Shown here one piece after another: positions 58,209 to 64,000 of a stretch of 64,000 nt of DNA. Both the position numbers and the translations under genes were made by a program. The stretch comes from Actinomucor elegans (taxonomy: Eukaryota; Mucoromycota; Mucoromycetes; Mucorales; Mucoraceae): positions 2,108,001 to 2,172,000 of the forward strand of contig JAMSLZ010000007.1 of the NCBI GenBank assembly GCA_026027325.1. The letters are read 5' to 3'. The notes beneath the pieces were generated by a model that was given only the letters and a program-made list of their open reading frames with translations, was not told the DNA's origin and did not search any database. The first letter of the stretch is position 1. Each line of letters starts with the position of its first letter.

Positions 58209-60221
58209 TCACACTAATATCTCTGTAAAATAACGGCGAACCTTCCGTGTGTCTTCATCAAATATTTGAAGATACAATTCACTCAAATGCTCGCATTTTA
58301 TGGCAAGCAAAAAGCAATTATTGTGGTCGTCGCAAGTGAACTTGTTAAAAGCGGATTCATTTGAGGGGATGAGAACTTTCGAGCCTTTATCTTTGAGGAA
58401 CCAACGAGTATGGTGCCGTTTTTGCTCCACAGACACCATCAGCCTTCCACCACAAAGAGCGTTCCGCAGATCAATATTGTTGAAACGTTGTGCATGTGTT
58501 AAAAACATTTCTTCGGAGTAGTTTAAAGCAAAGTGCTCACCGTTAATAAATTCAAGACTGCAATTAATTTCTAGCAGTGAAAGAAAAGAGTGCGGTAAAT
58601 TAATCGTCATGCGGAAGGGATCTTTGCCGCCAATTATGGAACAGGCGAAGATTTTTAACGTGTAGATTTCTGAGTAGCGTGATATCTCCGGGAAAAGATC
58701 CTCATGGATGATGGAATTTTCAATACACAAGTTACCTACATAACCATCACTAGTGAAAGATTCTGCCGTTATCTTTGGAGGTTCACATCGTAGAATCAAA
58801 TCCGATAGAGTCAAATTGATTGCATCTGTGTATTTATTTTCAAGGCGTATCCTGTCAAAAACATTCCAATCCAGAGTGGTGAATTTTGGGTTGTCGAATT
58901 GAATAATTTTCTGAAGGTCGTCATTTGGATCAAGTTCGGCTACATAATCAAACATGTAGCGGAAATCTCGCAAGCATACATCTCTGGTAGGATAACAGCT
59001 CAAGATATCACTCACACTGTCTAATGCATCTAAAACCTTATTTTCATAGTGGTTGGAGTTAGCATCCAAGCAGAGGTTGATCGCTATCTTGTCAGCCTTA
59101 TTCGCATACGAGAGCTCTAGACCATACCCTATGTCTACTGCTTCTGAATGGAAACCAATAGTGAAAGATCTTTCTTTTGGCTTGAGGCACTTGATTAAAG
59201 ATAGTTGCTTTGAATAAACAAGAACCCAGCTCTTGAATTCCTTGGGGTCCATTCTAATTTTATATGATTCTAGTTGGCACAAGTACTTGGTGAATGCATC
59301 CCATCTATAAGTATCCGCAGCATTCAAGCTGTTAGTTCCACAGTCTACGTTGAGACGTTGTAAGCCCTGAAATTTCTTTGCAAAATATGAATAAGCCATT
59401 GGAGAAAAAACTGTGATTATGCCGGTAATTGACTTGATAGTATAGTTGGGTTGGATGAGTTGCTCTCCAAAATCTGAATTCATGAATCGAACTTGGAAAA
59501 GATTAAGTTGTTTCAAATGCTTGCAATGATCCAGAATATTGTCAAAAAGGCGTAAGGACAGTGTCTTTGAATCAGCTATATCCAACTGGGTCAGAGATGT
59601 GAACTGGCTTAGCTGACTAATTAGGTACCGTAAAGATATTTGTTCATTGGTTGTGGGGCCACTGCAGCTAATCCTCCTGAGATTCAGATGTTCCAAACTA
59701 TTCTTAAAGTAAAGAGGACCGCGAGTCATAAAATTCCAATCATAATCATAATTAGGGATAAGGCTAGTGCGTGCTGATGCATCAAGCGACTTCAGCCGCT
59801 TCAGATATTGGCTTGCTTCCATGACATAAGGCCCGAGTAAGTCTTGTATAGCAGGGGAAAGTCGTATATGCTCTAATTGAGGACATTGTCGTAAAATCAA
59901 GGTGAACAGTTGAATAGGATGGTATTCATTTGCGGTTAACACAAAATCTGAACAAACAAATAACTGTTTAACTGAATTACCAGTAAATGTCAAACTATTG
60001 GTAATCACCTTTAAGAATTCTAATCCTTGTCTTCCTATTTCAACATTTCGGTAAAGAAGAATTGAAGCAGGCTTGCACCAATTTTTACATACTAGAAGAC
60101 AAGGCAGAACGTTGTATTTCGGGACATACCACCTCTCCGAGCTACTGTAATCACCAGTAGTAAGGTGTTCAAATATACGAAGACAGACTTCAGTGGGTAA
60201 GTTGTCCCAAGAGTGACTCAT
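58209..60221 (-). CDS. F-box/leucine-rich-repeat-like protein, Mucorales type
   Basis: One uninterrupted frame of 670 codons. The start is set at ATG 60221 (MSHSWDNLPTEVCLRIFEHL); further upstream the frame is only read through a poly-T tract and is not credible. The N-terminal 60 residues are a classic F-box: LPTEVCLRIFEHLTTGD, then VLPCLLVCKNWCKPASILLYRNV. The rest is built of irregular leucine-rich repeats (LKSLDASAR, LEHLNLRRISC, LTQLDIADSKTL, LKQLNLFQVRF, LQRLNVDCG) spread over about 500 residues. It is likely a substrate receptor of an SCF ubiquitin ligase; target unknown. No intron is needed, as for the other F-box gene in the window. Its 3' end faces the carrier gene, 207 bp away. Confidence 0.82.
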   Translation of the reverse strand: MSHSWDNLPTEVCLRIFEHLTTGDYSSSERWYVPKYNVLPCLLVCKNWCKPASILLYRNVEIGRQGLEFLKVITNSLTFTGNSVKQLFVCSDFVLTANEYHPIQLFTLILRQCPQLEHIRLSPAIQDLLGPYVMEASQYLKRLKSLDASARTSLIPNYDYDWNFMTRGPLYFKNSLEHLNLRRISCSGPTTNEQISLRYLISQLSQFTSLTQLDIADSKTLSLRLFDNILDHCKHLKQLNLFQVRFMNSDFGEQLIQPNYTIKSITGIITVFSPMAYSYFAKKFQGLQRLNVDCGTNSLNAADTYRWDAFTKYLCQLESYKIRMDPKEFKSWVLVYSKQLSLIKCLKPKERSFTIGFHSEAVDIGYGLELSYANKADKIAINLCLDANSNHYENKVLDALDSVSDILSCYPTRDVCLRDFRYMFDYVAELDPNDDLQKIIQFDNPKFTTLDWNVFDRIRLENKYTDAINLTLSDLILRCEPPKITAESFTSDGYVGNLCIENSIIHEDLFPEISRYSEIYTLKIFACSIIGGKDPFRMTINLPHSFLSLLEINCSLEFINGEHFALNYSEEMFLTHAQRFNNIDLRNALCGGRLMVSVEQKRHHTRWFLKDKGSKVLIPSNESAFNKFTCDDHNNCFLLAIKCEHLSELYLQIFDEDTRKVRRYFTEILV

Positions 60222-61798
60222 GATCAACTTAAAAAAAAAAAAAAAAAAAAAGTTTTTTTTTATATTACTGAATTTTCTGACGTCCGCGTTCATCTTGGTT
60301 ACCTTCTACCAATCATATCCTATGCATTATTATTCAACATATTCGCATCTCCGTTACCCAGTAATAACTATCCACAGAGCACAGCATCAGTACAGCCAAG
60401 TTCAACTACACCACAAACTTTGAACTATCACCTTTTAAAGGTACCCAAATTTATGCTTTAGAGCTTAATCTAGGTTGGAGATATTGAGATACTCGTAATC
60501 TATTCTATTTAAGGCCCTTTCAACTGATCTATGCTTTTTTTTTTATATAAATCAAACTGCAATCATACATCTTCTATATTAGATCAAAAACACAAAATAA
60601 GCTGTAGATGAGATTCTTATATAAAACAGGTGTAAAGAATAAAAGCCTTATAAGTTTAGTAAGATATTTCACTGCATATGAATAAAGTTTCGACTATTTG
60701 AACCATGCAAATTAACTCAAGCTGCTTTCATAAGCTCATTATTCTAGTTATTACTGTTGATTCTGTTGATTCTCCTTTTAATGAAATGCAAGTATACTTG
60801 ACTATATGCCTCTTTTAATATATACGCAGTATATTTAAGCTAATCAACATGCTGTTCATCTACTATGAAATATGTGCAGAGGCCATCAGTTTTTTTTTAA
60901 AAAAAAAACTTACTTTCAGAAAGTTAGAGTTGAAGAATCAATGTAGATAAAGGTTTAATATTGTTGTTCTCTCGGGACTAAATTGGAACTTTCAGTAATT
61001 ATATCCAATACGAGATAACATTTTTAGGATATAATATAAGTTTGTTCGTTAACAGCAAAAAGAATGTGTCATGTTGGATGATAAAACAAACGCTAACGTT
61101 AATTACAAGTCTACAGTAGCGTAAATGTTTGTAGTTTACACAATCTTAAATCTGTAAGGTTTTCTATAGAATATGATCGTGACTTGGGCTATTACAATGA
61201 TTAAAATACAGAAAAAAAAAATAAGTACATATACTTTCAAAGGTACTTGGCCCGTTTAATTATAAACTATGTCTAAAAAAAACACTAGTTGCAGTTACCA
61301 AAAAAGATCAAAAGTTTGAAAATCAATTTTTTTTTCAGAAAATATACCATTTTCATCGTTAATAGATCTATAGGTCAACTTTAGTGAAATGCTGTATCAG
61401 ATTAGTGCTTCTTGATCATGATGAGCTATTCTATCTATCTATTTATCAAGATCAGCGCTGGACAAAAAACACAATGAATATATGATACAGTTCATGATTA
61501 ACAATAAATATTTATTTCACATAATCAGTGTCTAATTTCTGCATCAATCTCTCAGCCGATCTTGCATCAGTTGGACGATACATGCCTACAATGCGATGCT
61601 TCATCAAATGAACTTCATTATTTGACTTCTATGCATCAATACCTTGACAAGTTTAGTAGACGCTAATGAAATTATATAAAAGGAAAAACGCGTCTTTTTG
61701 TCTCGAAACACGTATCATCCGAACTGTGACTTGTTTGAATTCCAATTATATAAATAATCAAAGGCACATACTCCTGTTGTTCTTTTCACTTGACAAAT
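60222..61798. other. Divergent intergenic region
   Basis: This 1.6-kb spacer holds the promoters of the F-box gene (leftward) and of the condensin gene (rightward). It begins with an A21 tract at 60231-60251 immediately upstream of the F-box ATG. AGATCTATAGGTC near 61364-61376 and ATCTCTCAGCCGATCTTGCA near 61546-61565 resemble the dispersed repeat family. Open frames around 60213-60461 read through the poly-A tract and are not called. Confidence 0.4.
61673..61693 (+). promoter_or_regulatory. TATA box next to an ACGCGT (MCB-like) element before the condensin gene
   Basis: TATATAAAA lies at 61673-61681 and ACGCGT at 61688-61693, about 110 bases before the CAP-G start. ACGCGT is the MluI cell-cycle box bound by MBF-type factors in yeasts, and cell-cycle control is plausible for a condensin subunit. 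Motif presence is seen; function is inferred. Confidence 0.4.
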
Positions 61799-64000
61799 AT
61801 GCCTCGCCACAAAAAAGTAGAAGATCCCAACATATTGGAAAAGTCCACCATGGATAAAGAAACAGTCTTGGGCTCGTTAAACTCGCTGGTAGCCGAAGTG
61901 TTTATGGATTCTCAGAAACCAGAGGGGATCTTGCGAGCCGATGCCATTAAACTTCGCGACATTCAAATGGCATGCTGCTTGAATTCACCTCGTATGATTG
62001 GGCAGCCAGAAGATATCGACCTTGTTGGTGAATCTCGGTTTTTACAAGCCGTTTTTCAAATGGTAAACATCGTTATTAAAGCTAAAAGAAAAGAACCAGC
62101 AGCAGATCGCGTCCAGCGATTTATTGCAGGCTTTTTACAGTATATTCAGTCAAAAGGTGGGCATGAGAATACCGAGTATATATTATTATTTGCATTAACC
62201 GATTATTTTGGTAGATGAAGAAGCCAAATCCAAGGCAAAAGAAAAAAGAGAGAACGCGACTCGACCAACGGAAGAAGCAGACGCTGATAATGGGCAAGAA
62301 CAAATGGATGATATGGAGCGAGATAGTTTAAATGATAAACAAGGCCCAAATGAGACGCAACAAGATGATATAGAGCAGGATCAGACAGAAGACAATCACA
62401 CTGACGAGATGGAGGAAGAGGAAGAAGAGGGTGAATACGAAACTGTTACTTCGCGATTTGTCGAGAGTTTGTTACGGCATTTGTTTCAAGGATTTGTTGA
62501 TACCAAAGTAAACGTCCGTATCCGATGCTGTCAAATTATCGCTCTCAGTATCAGTTCCATGGGTGAATTAGAGTAGGTAGAAAGTAACACTTATTTAAGC
62601 GATTACTGACTGTGTCTTCTTAGTGAAGACTTATACCAAGATCTTAAACAGCATCTATTTGCAGGTCATATTGATAAAGAGGCCAGTGTTCGAGCACAAG
62701 CAGTAACAGCTTTATGTCGATTACAAAGTGATACAGAAATCAACCCTTCTGATGGACAAACCATTCTCAATAAGCTGATGTGGAGTGTACGCTATGATCC
62801 AAGCCCGTAAAGATCTAGCTTACCATATTATTTCCTGGAACCTTATATCTTTTTTCTTTTCTTTATAGTGAAGTGAGACGACTGATTCTTTTCAATATCG
62901 ATGTGACACCGAGCACTATACCTTTTATTGTGACAAGTGTACGAGATACAGATGATATCAATAGACGTGTGGTGTATTTAAAACCTCTTTCTGACCTTAC
63001 TGATTTCAGACTGCTCAGTTTTGAAGAAAGAAAGCAGATATTGACGTGGGGCTTAAAAGATCGAAATGAACAAGTGAAGAAGTCAGCCATGAAAATGTTT
63101 TCGGAAAAGTGGATTCAACACGCAGGCAACAACTTGATTGAATTTTTGGAGCGATTAGAGGCGACTCGATCCGATGTATCTGGATTAGTAGAAAGCTTGC
63201 TAAAATCTTTCTTCAAGGATAGAATGGATATTGTTAACGAAATTACATTTGATGGTAAAGTGCTAGCTAGTTTGTTTGTATGTCTACTAAATACAATGAT
63301 AGATGAATTTTGGAGCAATTTATCAGGCGAAAGTGCTCTTTTAGCCAAGGTAGTGATTGAATTCTTGCAAAGCAAGGATGATTCAGATGAACGATTAGAC
63401 GCTATCTTACCGGAAGTCACTCGCCATGTCTTCAACCTAGAAAACTATTATAATCTGTATCGTGTCAATACAAATGCAGATTCTGCTACATCTATGAACT
63501 ATGAATTTATTCTGACACAGATGTTGGATATTTCATTGTGCTTGGATTACGCTGATGAAGTAGGAAGACGTAAAATGTTTGAGCTTTTAAGAAACATTTT
63601 ACGCTCTTATGAATTAATCGATGATCATCTTGAAAGGATCCTCAAGGTCTTTAAAATGATTTCTATTGATGAACGCGATTTCACAAGGTAAATTCTCGCT
63701 TAAAGATTCTCGAAACCAAGCCTACTAATCCCTTGTTAGATCTATTATTGAAATCATATCTGATATTCAAGAAGAAGCATCTAATCCTTTTGGAGATATG
63801 GATGATCTACCAACTAAACGTGCTCGTTTGAACGACTCTCCAGATGATGATAATAGCCAGCAAACACCCGAAGCAAGTGAAGCTGATTCTAACCGAGAAC
63901 TAGATAATATGGTAGTTCAACTTCGATGCCTGAATATTTGCAAACGTATGCTTGAGAACAGTTATGAGCCTCTAACGGAGAACTCCAACTTGTACGGTTT
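61799..64000 (+). CDS. YCG1: Condensin complex subunit 3 (CAP-G / Ycg1 / Cnd3), 5' part
   Basis: Five exons so far: 61799-62156, 62215-62572, 62624-62806, 62869-63687 and 63740 to the window end; at least 659 aa, with the 3' end outside. The frame is kept at each join. It is a HEAT-repeat protein: AVFQMVNIVIKAKRKEPAADRVQRFIAGFLQYI, then after an acidic low-complexity insert (EMEEEEEEGEYE) SLLRHLFQGFVDTKVNVRIRCCQIIALSI, VRAQAVTALCRLQSD, PEVRRLILFNIDVTPSTIPFIVTSVRDTDDINRR and ERKQILTWGLKDRNEQVKKSA. These blocks are characteristic of CAP-G. The subunit, with the kleisin Brn1/CAP-H, binds DNA within condensin. The start is ATG 61799 (MPRHKKVEDPN). A TATA box and an ACGCGT motif precede it. Confidence 0.92.

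Noticed and set aside
60222..60293. N-terminal extension of the F-box protein
   Set aside because: The extension is only poly-F read through a poly-T tract; the F-box starts right after ATG 60221.
1..64000. tRNA, rRNA, CRISPR arrays, prokaryotic operons
   Set aside because: Scanned by eye for tRNA B-box sequences and regular spacer arrays and found none; the genome is eukaryotic, so operon features do not apply.

Overview
The window looks like nuclear DNA of an early-diverging filamentous fungus, most probably a Mucorales species (Mucoromycota). Support: AT-rich intergenic DNA, many GT-AG introns of about 45-75 nt, standard code, and fungal genes such as a Pil1/Lsp1 eisosome protein, Pho80-type cyclin, CreC/WDR20, Svf1 and a fungal ADAM protease. 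The genus cannot be fixed from the sequence. Exon structures were built by hand by matching splice sites, reading frames and remembered family conservation. Every multi-exon total given is divisible by three, except for the last gene, which runs off the window. I could not run a search, so family names rest on recognised motifs.

Layout. 0-6 kb: a Cti6-like PHD-finger gene (+) converges on a large disordered, tryptophan-rich protein gene (-). 6-11 kb: gene-poor DNA with a decayed Tc1/mariner transposon. 11-16.5 kb: three minus-strand genes in a row (SVF1, a SWIRM-domain gene, creC/WDR20). 16.5-23.3 kb: repeat-rich spacer, then a 12-exon gene fusing an alpha/beta hydrolase to a tyrosine phosphatase, then an F-box/LRR gene. 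25-34.6 kb: the densest block: VMS1/ANKZF1, a Pho80-like cyclin, TIP41 (convergent), ATE1, GPN2 and a Pil1/Lsp1 eisosome gene. 34.6-41.4 kb: a desert with one small zinc-finger-like gene behind a good TATA box. 41.4-46.2 kb: a double-ubiquitin-like/AN1 protein, a small coiled-coil protein and an ADAM metalloprotease, all on minus. 46.4-48.0 kb: a 1.5-kb element made of two near-identical arms of about 0.6 kb in inverted orientation. 48.7-64 kb: exportin-7, an orphan secreted protein, a mitochondrial carrier in 11 exons, an F-box/LRR-type gene and the 5' part of a condensin CAP-G gene.

The genes do not form a metabolic cluster; this is a mosaic of housekeeping genes. Some functional echoes exist: Cti6-like PHD and SWIRM (Laf1-like) proteins both point to the Rpd3L/Clr6 histone deacetylase complex; Pho80-like cyclin and Tip41 both belong to nutrient/TOR signalling; Vms1 and Ate1 both act in protein quality control. 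The best candidates for something undescribed are the hydrolase-phosphatase fusion, the W/WG-repeat protein, the long inverted repeat and its decayed relatives, and the tandem ubiquitin-like/AN1 protein.
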